Under the pieces are notes generated by a model. That model worked only from the letters and a program-made list of their open reading frames with translations. It was not told where the DNA came from and searched no databases. Source: Zea mays (Eukaryota; Streptophyta; Magnoliopsida; Poales; Poaceae). Taken from it: 64,000 bases of DNA. Positions 30,527 through 42,041 of the stretch are shown here, piece after piece. Both the position numbers and the translations under genes were made by a program. Location: the NCBI RefSeq assembly GCF_902167145.1, contig NC_050105.1, positions 121,847,898 through 121,911,897 on the forward strand, written 5' to 3'. Every line of letters begins with the position of its first letter. Position 1 is the stretch's first letter.

Positions 30527-33500
30527 ATGGCACCCAAGAGAAAGGCCTCGAGTTCATCCGCTGCGGTGATTCCCCCCATCGACCCCAATAGCCAGTTGCC
30601 TTTCGCAGGTAACCATATGTCTGTTGTCTCCGAGCCTGACCTTCTCCACCTCGTGTCCATCGGGGTCCTTCCCCCGAGGGAGCTTTGTTCTTGGCGGATT
30701 TGTCATGGGGTCACTGTCCCGACAGAGGATACCCATGAATCCGTGATTTACGTTCCTTTTCTTCTCCGCGGTCTCGCTCTCCCCATTTCTCCCTTTTTCC
30801 GCGGCCTCCTTGATTTCTATCGCCTTAACTTGACCCATCTGAATCCCAATTCTATTCTACAAATTTCCATTTACGTTCATTTGTGTGAAGCTTTTCTTGG
30901 CGTCCTGCCACATTTTGGACTGTGGAAGTATCTGTATCACTGTCGCCCTGGAATGGCCGGGGGGCAGCATCAGCTGGTTGGGGGTGCTAGTTTAGAGATG
31001 CGTCGTGGGAGGAAGTCTGATTATCTTGAAATCCCTCTCAAGGACAGTATTAAGGGATGGCGCTTGGAATGGTTTATCGTTGAGAACCACGGAAATTCTC
31101 TCCCCCCACGGTCGGGGAGACAGCCGGACGTTCGCACCCCGAGTTGGACCGAGTCCTCCACAGATCAGGAGGTGGCCGAGGCTGGGGCTTTGCTAGCTGA
31201 AGTTAGACTGCTGAAGGAGAGGGGTCTGACTGTAGAGGCTGTGGTTGCTGATTTTGTTTTCAAGAACATTCAGCCGTTGAAGGACAGGGCTTACCCGGCT
31301 TATCTGTACCGAGGCCTAGCTGACTCAACTCGGGTTACCAACAGAAGAATTCCCGCTGCAGATTTGGTGAACCGACTTGAAATGATTCTTAGAGGCTAGG
31401 TATCAAATGTTGGTGCCCCAGTGGCATACTCGGCCTGGAACCTGCCTCCTTCTAAAGCCTTCACTCATTTTGTTTCGAATCCACCTGTTGCTGATGGCAG
31501 TTTGGGCCTTAGAGTGCGACCCTCTGCTGAAGAAGTTAACGCCTTGGTTGCCTCGCTCGGGGAAATTCCTGATGATGAACGGCAAGTCCACTTTGAGGTG
31601 CCTTTGGATCCTAGTGACGCAGAGGTAAGTGCTATGCTTGATTTGCTGGCTGAGGACTCTTCTGATGCTGCTCCTGCTGGGACGTTGGTGGTGGCGCCTC
31701 TCCCAGAAATTGATACAACCTTGGGTATTCAGAGACCTGTCAGTGTTCGCCCAAAACGCCCTTGCCGAGCCAATCGACTTGATCCTTCTGCTGATGAGCA
31801 GAAAAAGAAAAAGAGACGTCTTCGGCGAGTATCTAGTTTGGATCGGGACGTTGGTCCTTCAGTTCCTGCTGCTGAAGAAGTGCCTGTGCCTGAACTTACT
31901 GACATTGACCCCAATGGGTGTGCTCCATCTGCTGCTAACCCCAATGGGGGTGCTCCACCTGCTGATGACCCCAATGGGGGTGCTCCACCTGCTGCTGACC
32001 CTAATGGGTGTGCTCCACCTGCTGCTGACCCCAATGGGTGTGTTGTCTGTGTTGCTGATGAAAACGACGGGGAGGAAGAAGATGAGGTCCCTTTGACTCG
32101 GAAGAACAGTCGGCAGTATGTCGCCAGTGGGGAAAGTACTGGAGTTCCTTCTCCTGCTCTGTCTGCCCTCATTGGTCTACAAGAATTGTCGCTGGCAAAC
32201 TTTGATCAGACTCTTGAAGATATGGTTCTAGAAGACCTGTTATCAGAGCCAGCGGATGATGGTGTGATGGAGGTTTGTGCTGATGTGCTCGACACCGGGT
32301 TGGGGTCATCCCGGGCAGCATCCCGCGCCTCATCGACCTTAGAGCGCGGTCTTGAGGATCAGGAAACTGACTTGGATCGTCTTGCTCCCATGGAAGTAAT
32401 TGAGGGACCCTCAGCCTTAGAGGCGGCTACTGCAGAGAACTTGGTCCTCAAGGATGGTGCTGACACTTGCCCAGCCCCCGAGGATGTTGCCGGGGATGAC
32501 TCGACTCGGGTGGGAAACGCAAGCCACTGCCCAGCCCCCGAGGGTACTGCCGGAGATGATCCGGCTCAAGTGGGTAGCGCAAACTATAGCCCAGCCCCCG
32601 AGGGTGTCCGCGCGGGGTCTCCCTCTTGTACTTCCATGGATGTTCACGCAGGATCTTCTCCACGCTCTGGTTGCATGGTGGTAGCCCAAGCTTTGGGCCA
32701 GGGAGTCGCTTTAGAGGCTAGCGTTCCCGCTGACCAAGTTTTGGGCTCTGTTGATGGCACCGAGTTAGTCCCTGCTGGTTCGTTGCAAGCTGCTTCGGGT
32801 GGCGACCTTATGCCAGGTCATCAATTGATCTCTCATGATTTAGGAGTCCCTTCGTTCTTCTCCAGCCTCCAGGTACTGTGGTATATCCTAGCCTAACTTT
32901 TACACCATATGAACTGCTGTTATTACACTCATCTATTCTCCATATCAGGCATTGGTGGATGGGATGGCTAGTCAGCTGAGGTTGCAAGGTGCTTCTGTTC
33001 CAGAAGGAGTTTCGTCTCTGGCACGTTGGAATCCGGTGTTGCTTCAACATCGTGTCTCTGACTTGGAGGCGACAAATGCTGGTTAGTGCTCTTTTGCTTC
33101 TCTTCGTCCACCTTGCTGAACTGCCTTACATTTTGACCCTTTTTGTTTGATTGTCTCTCGCTAGATATGGCTCGGCAGATTTCCATTCTTGAAGAAAAGT
33201 ATTCTCAAGGTCAGGCTGAACTGGTCCGGCGGTGTTCTGATTTTGAGGAAAAGTATTCTCAAAGCCAGACTGAACTGGCCCAGGTCTCTGCTGCTCTAAA
33301 TGACGCTAAGACGCTGAACTCTACTCTTCGCGCTCAGCTTGATTCTGAAAAGGTGACTTATGGAACTGTGCCTTGTATTGTTGTGTTCTTATTGCTTGCA
33401 TGATGTTTGAGGGAGTTAATTCGTGTTTGCCGGAAGAAAAAAGTGTCCTTGTTGCTTCTCGCGACAATCTTGACAGACTGTATCGTGATTCTAGCAACTC

Positions 33501-33894
33501 ATTGACCATCCTGGAGAGGAGCCATCGCTTTACCATGGAGGAATTAGACAATCATCGTTGTAAGCTGCAGGAATCCACGGATGATGTGATCCGTCTCAGG
33601 CAGTTGATATCGGCTAAGGATGCTGCTATCAAAGAACTCCGTGCTTCCAAGAAATCCATCGCCCAAGAGCTAGAGAACGCTCAATTGGCTGTCAAAGTTG
33701 CTGAAGAAACTTCCATTACTCTGAGAGCCCAGCGCGACAGAGCCATGGATAAAGCCATTCGCGCGGGGCGAATCTTGATGAGGAGACCCAGCGTCGTTGT
33801 TCCTGATGATATAAGGGCAGATGTGAACGCTGCTCCTGATTCCTCAAGTCGCCCTTCTTTGTCGGTTGCTCCTGAGAAAGACATTGCGAAATAG
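30527..33894 (+). pseudogene. Multi-exon antisense gene in Grande (Transposase_28-like plus coiled coil)
   Basis: Begins at ATG 30527 (MAPKRKASSSSAAV). Exon 1 runs to 32872 with one in-frame TAG at 31397-31399, after which the same frame stays open, so this looks like a point nonsense mutation. Intron 1 is 32873-32948, exon 2 is 32949-33081, intron 2 is 33082-33164 and exon 3 is 33165-33352; both introns are GT-AG and keep phase. A last exon ends at 33892-33894; its acceptor is uncertain (phase fits 33410/33411). Residues about 70-200 resemble Transposase_28 (FLLRGLALPISPFFRGLLDF, then WRLEWFIVENHG). The middle has five imperfect repeats of NGGAPPAADP/NGCAPPAADP and three of the CPAPEG type. 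The C-terminal exons form a coiled coil (EEKYSQGQAELVRRCSDF). Function unknown. Confidence 0.7.
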
Positions 33895-34069
33895 AGAAAT
33901 ATTTTGCGTGCTTTGAGCGCGCGGTTAGCATGATGGAATATTTGTTAGAGGACACCAGTTCAGCATTTGAATGATATTGTTATTCTCCTATTATTTTAGA
34001 ATTCAATAGTACATAAATTTGTAGCAGTAAAATGTTGTGTGATGGTTTTGAAACTCGTTTACGGGATAT

Positions 34070-34720
34070 AGAAGTCACCCCTATATGAGTATTCGTAAGC
34101 ATGCGAAATCGCCTTAAGTCGTTGCTGACTTAAATCGATTGCTTTTGTTAGTAGGGCATAGTGGTCACCCTGAGTCAAGTAAGCGCGAGCATGTTGCACC
34201 GTCTCAAGTCGTTGCCGACTTAAGCCGATTGCTCCGTTAGTAGGGCATAGTGGTCACCCCGAGTTAAGTAAGCGCGAGCATGTTGCACCGTCTTAAGTCG
34301 TTGCCGACTTAAGCCAATTGCTCCGTTAGCAGGGCATAGTGGTCACCCCGAGTTAAGTAAGCGCGAGCATGTTGCACCGTCTTAAGTCGTTGCCGACTTA
34401 TGCCGATTGCTCCGTTAGCAGGGCATAGTGGTCACCCCGAGTTAAGTAAGCGCGAGCATGTTGCACCGTCTAAAGTCGTTGCCGACTTAAGCCGATTGCT
34501 CCGTTAGCAGGGCATAGTGGTCACCCCGAGTTAAGTAAGCGCGAGCATGTTGAACCGTCTTAAGTCGTTGCCGACTTAAGCCGATTGCTCCGTTAGCAGG
34601 GCATAGTGGTCACCCCGAGTTAAGTAAGCGCGAGCATGTTGCACCGCCTTAAGTCATTGCCGACTTAAGCCGATTGCTCCGTTAGCAGGGCATAGTGGTC
34701 ACCCCGAGTTAAGTAAGAAT
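34070..34720. repeat. Tandem array, 89-bp unit, about seven copies
   Basis: GGGCATAGTGGTCACC recurs at 34154, 34243, 34332, 34421, 34510, 34599 and 34688, exactly 89 bp apart. Each unit also contains the palindrome TTAAGTCGTTGCCGACTTAA. The array lies between the end of the + strand gene (33894) and the end of - strand pol (34827). Confidence 0.92.
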
Positions 34721-34826
34721 GCAAGTCAATCATGAACAAACTGAGTATCCTTGCAGCCTTTTTTATTGATGACATATTTCCCATTTTACAGAGTACATCG
34801 TCGTCCCGATAGCTTTTGAAATACAG

Positions 34827-37800
34827 CTAGGGATAAAACTTCCTGAGGTGTTGTATATTCTAGGAGTTCCCAATTTCTGTGCCGTCCATTTGAGTGAGAC
34901 GATATGATCTCGGCCGAGTGACTTCTGCTACTATGAATGGTCCTTCCCATAAGGGCGATAACTTGTGCCGTCCCTCCCCCGTTAGAATTCGGTGGAGGAC
35001 GAGATCTCCTACTGAAAAGGATCGTTGTCGCACAGCCTTGTCGTGATAGCGTCTCAGAGTCTGCTGGTACCGTGCCGATTGAATTACTGCGTTCAGCCGC
35101 TCCTCTTCGAGTACATCAACATCTTCCAGCCTAGTTGCTTAGGCCTCTGCTATGCTTTCAAAGATCAACCTTGGCGCCCCAAACTTGAGATCAGCAGGCA
35201 GTACTGCCTCTGACCCATAGACCATGAAGAAAGGAGTGTTTCCATGCAGAGCTCGGCTAGGTTGGGTTCTTAGGCTCCAAACGACGTAGGGCAATTCCCT
35301 TATCCACTTTCCTACGAACTTTTCATTTTTATCGAAAACCTTTTTCCTGAGTGCCTCCAATATCATCTCGTTAGCTCGTTCAACCTGCCCGTTGGCTCTC
35401 GGGTGTGCTACCGAAGCATACTTGACCTGAATGCTTTTTTGCTCGCAGAAATCAAAGAACTCTGAACTTGTGAAGTTGGATCCCAGGTCGGTTATGATAC
35501 TGTTCGGTATTTCGAACCTGAATATTATGTCTTGTATGAATTCCACGGCTTTAGCTGAGGTCAAAGAAGCAATGAGTTTGAACTCTATCCATTTAGTGAA
35601 TTTGTCGATTGCTACCAGTACATGAGTGTATCCTCCTTGAGCTTTCTTGAAAGGTCCAATCATATCTAGCCCCCAGCATGCAAAGGGCCAAGTCACCGGT
35701 ATGATCTGCAGTTGCTGTGCTGGTAGATGTTGTTGCTTTGACAAATACTGGCAAGCTTCGCACCTCCGAACTAACTCGGCTGCATCACTTTTCGCTGTTG
35801 GCCAATAGAATCCCGACCTGAAGACCTTCCTGACTAGTGTCTTGGACCTCGTCTAGAAGTCGCTTCCCAGTAGACGATAGAATGCATTCCTGGATGCCTG
35901 ATGCGCCCCTTCTGTATAGTGTCTCCCCAATGAGTGTGTAGTGAGCTGACTGTATAGCGATGCGCTCGGCTGCATTTTTATCGTCTGGTTCCTCTTCATT
36001 CTTGATATATCCGATGATCGGCCTTCTCCATTCATCAGAGCCTGACTCTGGTTGATTCACGATATTACACTCTTCTGCCTGATCCATTGAGATGCTTGGT
36101 TGTGGTATTTCTTGTACAAAGACTCCAGGTGGGACCTGAGTTCGACTAGATCCTAGCTTGGACAATACATCGGCTGCCGTGTTTCGATCTCTTTCTACAT
36201 GATGAAATTCTAGGCCTTCAAATTTATCTTCTAGTTTTCGGACGGCAGTGCAGTATTTTCCCATTGAATCATTCGAACAGTCCCATTCTTTGTTTATCTG
36301 GCTTATGACTACCAAAGAATCTCCGTATACCATTAGTCTCTTGATGCCTAATGATATAGCAATGTTTAGTCCATGGATCAGAGCTTCATACTCAGCTGCA
36401 TTGTTGGAGGCTGGAAATAACAACTGGAGGGCATATTTTGAGGTGCTCGCCTCCAGGTGCGATGAAGAGAATTCCCGCGCCTGCTCCCTGCAGCTTCAGC
36501 GAGCCATCAAAATACATCTGCCATACTTCTGCAGTTTCTGGGTTCTCTGGTACTTGTTGTTCAGTCCATTCTGATACGAAGTCAACCAATGCTTGGGTTT
36601 TAATGGCAGTGCGAGGTCGAAATTCGATGTCATGAGATCCCAGTTCGCAGGCCCACTTGGCTATTCGGCCAATGGCTTCCTTGTTGTGAAGGATGTCCCC
36701 TATTGGAAAACCAGTGACTACTATGACTTTGTGGTCATCAAAGTAGTGACGTAGCTTGCGGGTAGTTAAAAGTACTGCGTATAATAGCTTCTGAACTTGA
36801 GGATACTTTTTCTTCGAAGGACCCAGAACTTCACTGATGAAATAAACAGGATGTTGCACTGGGTAGGCATGTCCTTCTTCTGCTTGCCCGACTACCAACG
36901 CGGTGCTTACCACGTGAGTCGTGCAAGAGATATACAGCAGCAGATCTTCAGCTGGTTGAGTTGATGTGGCTCGTCGTGGCGGCTTCAGTACTAGTGGCGT
37001 TGTCAAGAATTTCTTCAGTGCATCCAGGGCTTCCTGTGCTTCTGAAGTCCACTGAAACTTATCCACTTTCTTGAGTAGCTTGTAAAACAGTAAGCCTTTT
37101 TCTCCCAGCCTGGATATAAATCTGCTCAGAGCTGCCATACATCCGGTAAGTCGCTGAACCTTCTTTTGTGATCGTGGTGCTTCCATTTTCATGATAGCTT
37201 CAATCTTATCCGGATTAGCTTGAATTCCCCGGTGGCTGACAATAAATCTGAGTAGCTTTCCTGCTGGTACTCCAAAGACACATTTTTCGGGATTAAGCTT
37301 CCATCGATATCGCCGCAGACTGTTGAAAACCAGCTGTAAGTCTTCGATGAAGTTTTCCGAGTTCTCTGTTTTGATTACCACGTCATCCACGTAGGCTTCC
37401 ACACGCTTGCCCCAGTGATCGGCTAAGCATGTTTGAATGGCTCTCTGATAAGTCGCTCCAGCGTTTTTGAGGCCAAACGACATGGAGGTATAGCAGAAAG
37501 CACCGAATGGAGTGATGAATGCTGTTTTTTCCTCGTCTTCCTTTGCCAAACTGATCTGATGGTATTCGGAATAGCAGTCCAGAAAAGACAGCATAGAACA
37601 TCCAGCGGTGGAGTCTACCACCTAATCTATCCTAGGGAGCCCGAAGGGATCCTTTGGACAATGTTTGTTGAGATCTGTATAGTCGACGCACATGCGCCAA
37701 TCCACTTTATTCTTTTTGAGTACAAGAACAGGGTTGGCTAGCCACTCGGGATGTAACACCTCTCTAATAAACCCAGCCGCGACCAAGCGGGCCAACTCAG

Positions 37801-37953
37801 CGCGAATGGCCTCTCTTTTGTCGGGCGTGAAGCGACGTAGTTTTTGCCGGATCGGCCTTGCCTGGGGGTAGACCTTCAGTTTGTGCTCGGCCAGTTCTCT
37901 CGGGACTCTCGGCATATCCGCAGGTTGCCATGCGAATATGTCTCGGTTGTCTT
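34827..37953 (-). pseudogene. pol: Grande pol pseudogene: reverse transcriptase, two RNase H regions, integrase
   Basis: From 37953 leftward: an N-terminal reverse transcriptase segment (HPEWLANPVLVLKKNK, DYTDLNKHCPKDPF), an in-frame stop near 37620, then the palm with YVDD at 37382-37393. A gypsy RNase H follows. A second, archaeal-type RNase H starts at WQMYFDGSLKLQGAGAG near 36515; after a frame break it continues as NNAAEYEALIHG, YGDS and DVLSK. The integrase core shows the DDE residues in GLDMIGPF, TDLGSNF and QVERANE. The C-terminus HKLSPLWEGPFIV ends at a stop at 34827-34829 after two earlier nonsense changes. Dual RNase H is a Tat-lineage trait. Upstream, the frame continues across the Sirevirus insertion into 47400-48035. 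Confidence 0.88.
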
Positions 37954-39285
37954 TGAAAGGGAATTAGGCTTACACCTAGTCCCTAATTAATTTTGGTGGT
38001 TGAATTGCCCAACACAAATAATTGGACTAACTAGTTTGCTCCAGTGTATAAGTTATACAGGTGTTAAAGGTTCACACTTAGCCAGTAAAAAGACCAAGAG
38101 TTGGATTCAACAAAAGAGCAAAGGGGTCAACCGAAGGCACCTCTGGTCGGGCGCACCGGACTGTCCGGTGTGCCACCGGACAGTGTCCGGTGCACCACCG
38201 GACATGTCCGGTGCACCAGAGGACTCCAACGCAAACTCGCCACCTTCGGGAATTTCCAGAGGCGACTCCGCTATAATTCACCGGACTATCCGGTGTACAC
38301 CAGACAGTGTCCGGTGCGCCAAGGAAGAGCGGCCTCAGGAACTCGCCGGCTTCGGGAATCTCCAACTGCTAGTCCGCTATAATTCACCGGACATGTCCGG
38401 TGTGCACCGGACTGTCCGGTGCAACTCTGGAGCAACGGCTATTCGGCGCCAACGGCTACCTGCGACGCAATTAATGCGCGCGCAGCGCGCGCAGAAGTCA
38501 GGCGCGCCCATACTGGCGCACCGGACAAGGAACAGTGCATGTCCGGTGTGCACCGGACATCCAGGCGGGCCCACAAGTCAGAAGCTCCAACGGTCAGAAT
38601 CCAACGGCAGTGATGACGTGGCGGGGGCACCGGACATGTCCGGTGTGCACCGGACTGTCCGGTGCGCCATCGAACAGACAGCCTCCCAACGGCCACTTTC
38701 GGTGGTTGGGGCTATAAATACCCCAACCACCCCACCATTCATTGCATCCAAGTTTCCTACTTCTCAACCACTTACAAGAGCTAGGCATTCAATTCTAGAC
38801 ACATACAAAGAGATCAAATCCTCTCCAATTCCACACAAGGCTTTAGTGATTAGCGAGAGAGATTTGCCGTGTTCTTTTGAGCTCTTGCGCTTGGATTGCT
38901 TCTTTTCTTTCTCACTTGTTCTTGAGATCAAAACTCCATTGTAATCAAGGCAAGTGGCACCAATTGTGTGGTGGCCCTTGCGGGGAAGTTTTGTTCCCGA
39001 CTTTGATTTGAGAAGAGAAGCTCACTCGGTCGGAAGGACCGTTTGAGAGAGGGAAGGGTTGAAAGAGACCCGGCCTTTGTGGCCTCCTCAACGGGGAGTA
39101 GGTTTGAGAGAACCGAACCTCGGTAAAACAAATACACGTGTCACTCTCTTCATTTGCTTGCGATTTGTTTTTCCACCCTCTCTCGCGGACTCGGTTTTAT
39201 TTCTAATGCTAACCCGGCTTGTAGTTGTGTTTATATTTGTAAATTTCAGTTTCGCCCTATTCACCCCCCCTCTAGGCGACCATCA
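37954..39285 (+). repeat. 5' LTR of Ji/Opie-like element
   Basis: 1,332 bp. U3 (38150-38680) carries many CACCGGAC-n-GTCCGGTG palindromes. The TATA box is at 38713-38720. Confidence 0.93.
38701..38731 (+). promoter_or_regulatory. TATA box inside a perfect inverted repeat (Sirevirus LTR)
   Basis: GGTGGTTGGGG and CCCCAACCACC, 11-bp perfect arms, enclose CTATAAATA. The identical structure is in the 3' LTR at 46815-46845. Confidence 0.75.
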
Positions 39286-39287
39286 AT

Positions 39288-39300
39288 TGGTATCAAAGCC
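39288..39300 (+). other. Primer binding site of Ji/Opie-like element
   Basis: TGGTATCAAAGCC, two bases after the LTR end; tRNA-Met-type site with one change from the canonical TGGTATCAGAGC. Confidence 0.85.
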
Positions 39301-39332
39301 GGTGCTTCATTAGAGCCTAATCGCTCGAAGTG

Positions 39333-42028
39333 ATGTCGGGAGATCACGCCAAGAAGGAGATGGAGACCGGCGAAAAGCCCACTACAAGCCATGGGAGCAC
39401 TTCATCGGAAGAGTCCCGCACCAAGAGGAAGGAGAAGAAGAAGAGCTCCTCCAACAAAGGGAAGGAGAAGAAATCTTCTTCTCACCACAAAGAGAAGAAG
39501 GAGAAATCTTCTTCTCACAAGCCGCATTGGAGTGGGGACAAGCACAAGAGGATGAGGAAAGTGGTCTATTACGAGACCGACATTTCATCAACATCTACCT
39601 CCGGCTCCGACGCGGCATCCGTCACTTCTAAGCGCCAAGAGCGCAAGAAGTATAGTAAGATCCCCCTACGCTACCCTCGCATTTCTAAACATACACCTTT
39701 ACTTTCCGTCCCATTAGGCAAACCACCAACTTTTGATGGTGAAGATTATGCTAGGTGGAGTGATTTAATGCGATTTCATCTAACCTCACTCCACAAAAGT
39801 ATATGGGATGTTGTTGAGTTTGGTGCACAGGTACCGTCCGTAGGGGATGAAGACTATGATGAGGATGAGGTGACCCAAATCGAGCACTTCAACTCTCAAG
39901 CTACAACAATACTCCTCGCCTCTTTAAGTAGAGAGGAGTATAACAAAGTTCAAGGGTTGAAGAGCGCCAAGGAGGTTTGGGATGTGCTCAAAACCGCGCA
40001 CGAGGGAGATGAGCTCACAAAGATCACCAAGCGGGAAACGATCGAGGGGGAGCTCGGTCGGTTCCGGCTTCGCAAAGGGGAGGAGCCACAAAACATGTAC
40101 AACCGGCTCAAGACCTTGGTGAACCAAGTGCGCAACCTCGGGAGCAAGAAGTGGGACGACCACGAAATGGTTAAGGTTATTCTAAGATCTCTAATTTTTC
40201 TTAACCCCACTCAAGTTCAATTAATTCGTGGTAATCCTAGATATACTAAAATGACCCCCGAGGAAGTTATCGGGAATTTTGTAAGTTTTGAGTGCATGAT
40301 CGAAGGCTCGAGGAAAATCAACGAGCTTGATGATCCCTCCACATCCGAAGCTCAACCCGTCGCATTCAAGGCGACGGAGGAAAAGAAGGAGGAATCTACA
40401 CCAAGTCGACAACCAATAGACGCCTCCAAGCTCGACAATGAGGAAATGGCGCTCGTCATCAAGAGCTTCCGCCAAATCCTCAAGCAAAGGAGAGGGAAAG
40501 ACTACAAGTCCCGCTCCAAGAAGGTTTGCTACAAGTGTGGTAAGCCCGGTCACTTTATTGCTAAATGTCCATTATCAAGTGACAGTGACAGGGATAACGA
40601 CAAGAAGGGCAAGAGGAGAGAAAAGAAGAAGTACTACAAGAAAAGGGGCGGCGATGCCCATGTCTGTCGAGAGTGGGACTCCGACGAAAGCTCTAGCGAC
40701 TCCTCCGACGACGAGGACGCCGCCAACATCGCCGTCACCAAGGGACTCCTCTTCCCCAACGTCGGCCACAAATGCCTCATGGCAAAGGACGGCAAAAAGA
40801 AGGTAAAATCAAGATCCTCCACTAAATATGAAACCTCTAGTGATGAGGATAATGCTAATGATGAGGAAGATAATTTGCGTACCCTTTTTGCCAACCTTAA
40901 CATGGAACAAAAGGAAAAATTAAATGAACTGATTAGTGCCATCCATGAGAAGGATGATCTCTTGGACTCCCAAGAGGACTTCCTAATCAAGGAAAATAAA
41001 AAACATGTTAAGGTTAAAAATGCTTATGCTCTAGAAGTAGAAAAATGTCAAAAACTATCTAGTGAGCTAAGCACTTGCCGTGAGATGATTGACAACCTTA
41101 GGAATGAAAATGCTAGTTTAAATGCTAAGGTTGATTCACATGTTTGTAATGTTTCAATTCCCAATCCTAGAGATAATAATGATAATTTTCTTGCTAGGAT
41201 TGAAGAATTGAACATTTCTCTTGCTAGCCTTAGAATAGAAAATGAAAATCTAATTGCTAAGGCTAAAGATTTTGATGTTTGCAATGTTACTATTTCCAAC
41301 CTTAGAAGTGAGAATGATATATTACATGCTAAGGTTGTTGAATTAAAATCTTGCAAACCCTCTACATCTAATGTTGAGCATGCTTCTGTTTGTACTAGAT
41401 GTAGAGATATTGATGTTAATGCTATTCATGATCACATGGTCTTAATTAAACAACAAAATGATCATATAGCATTATTAGATGCTAAAATTGCCGAGCATAA
41501 CTTGGAAAATGAAAAGTTTAAATTTGCTAGAAGTATGCTCTATAATGGGAGACGCCCTGGCATCAAGGATGGCATTGGCTTCCAAAGGAGAGACAATGTC
41601 AAACTTAATGCCCCCCTAAGAACTTATCTAACTTTGTTAAGGGCAAGGCTCCCATGCCTCAAGATAACGAGGGTTACATTTTATACCCTGTCGGTTATCC
41701 TGAGAGCAAAATTAGGAAAATTCATTCTAGGAAGTCTCACTCTGGCCCTAATCATGCTTTTATGTATAAGGGTGAGACATCTAGTTCTAGGCAACCAACC
41801 CGTGCCAAGTTGCCTAGAAAGAAAACTCCTAATGCATCAAATGATCATGCTATTTCATTTAAAACTTTTGATGCTTCTTATGTGCTTACTAACAAATCCG
41901 GCAAGATAGTTGCCAAATATGTTGGGGCCAAGCACAAGGGATCAAAAACTTGTGTTTGGGTACCCAAAGTTCTTGTGTCTAATGCCAAAGGACCCAAAAC
42001 CATTTGGGTACCTAAAGTCAAGAACTAA
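39333..42028 (+). CDS. gag: Sirevirus Gag (one frameshift)
   Basis: Capsid/nucleocapsid protein starting MSGDHAKKEMETG. It has a lysine/serine-rich N-terminus (residues about 25-75), then a UBN2-type gag core with FDGEDYARWSDLMRFHLTSL near 130-150. The zinc knuckle CYKCGKPGHFIAKC lies near residues 399-412 (C-x2-C-x4-H-x4-C), followed by a DSDRDNDKKGKRREKKK basic stretch and a long coiled coil with ENASLNAKV-like heptads. The frame is open to about 41610, where a run of six C shifts it; the native continuation reads on from about 41618 to the stop at 42026-42028 and includes PQDNEGYILYPVGYPE. The extended C-terminal region is usual for maize Sireviruses. The frameshift makes this copy probably defective for Gag. 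Confidence 0.85.
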
Positions 42029-42041
42029 ACTTGTTTTGTAG

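Noticed and set aside
31397..31440. A tiny intron (GTATCAAATG...CCCCAG) around the TAG in the Grande antisense gene
   Set aside because: It would be only about 20 bp, below the plant minimum, and the frame is unchanged across the stop, so a nonsense point mutation is the simpler reading.
34070..34720. Regularly spaced repeats resembling a CRISPR array
   Set aside because: The 89-bp units are repeated in full with no unique spacers, and the region is a plant retrotransposon; it is a simple tandem array. The same applies to 29986-30250 and 60285-60715.
38000..38944. 314-residue open frame in the Sirevirus LTR
   Set aside because: It translates palindromic U3 repeats and the leader; an equivalent frame in the 3' LTR is broken. 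Non-coding LTR sequence.
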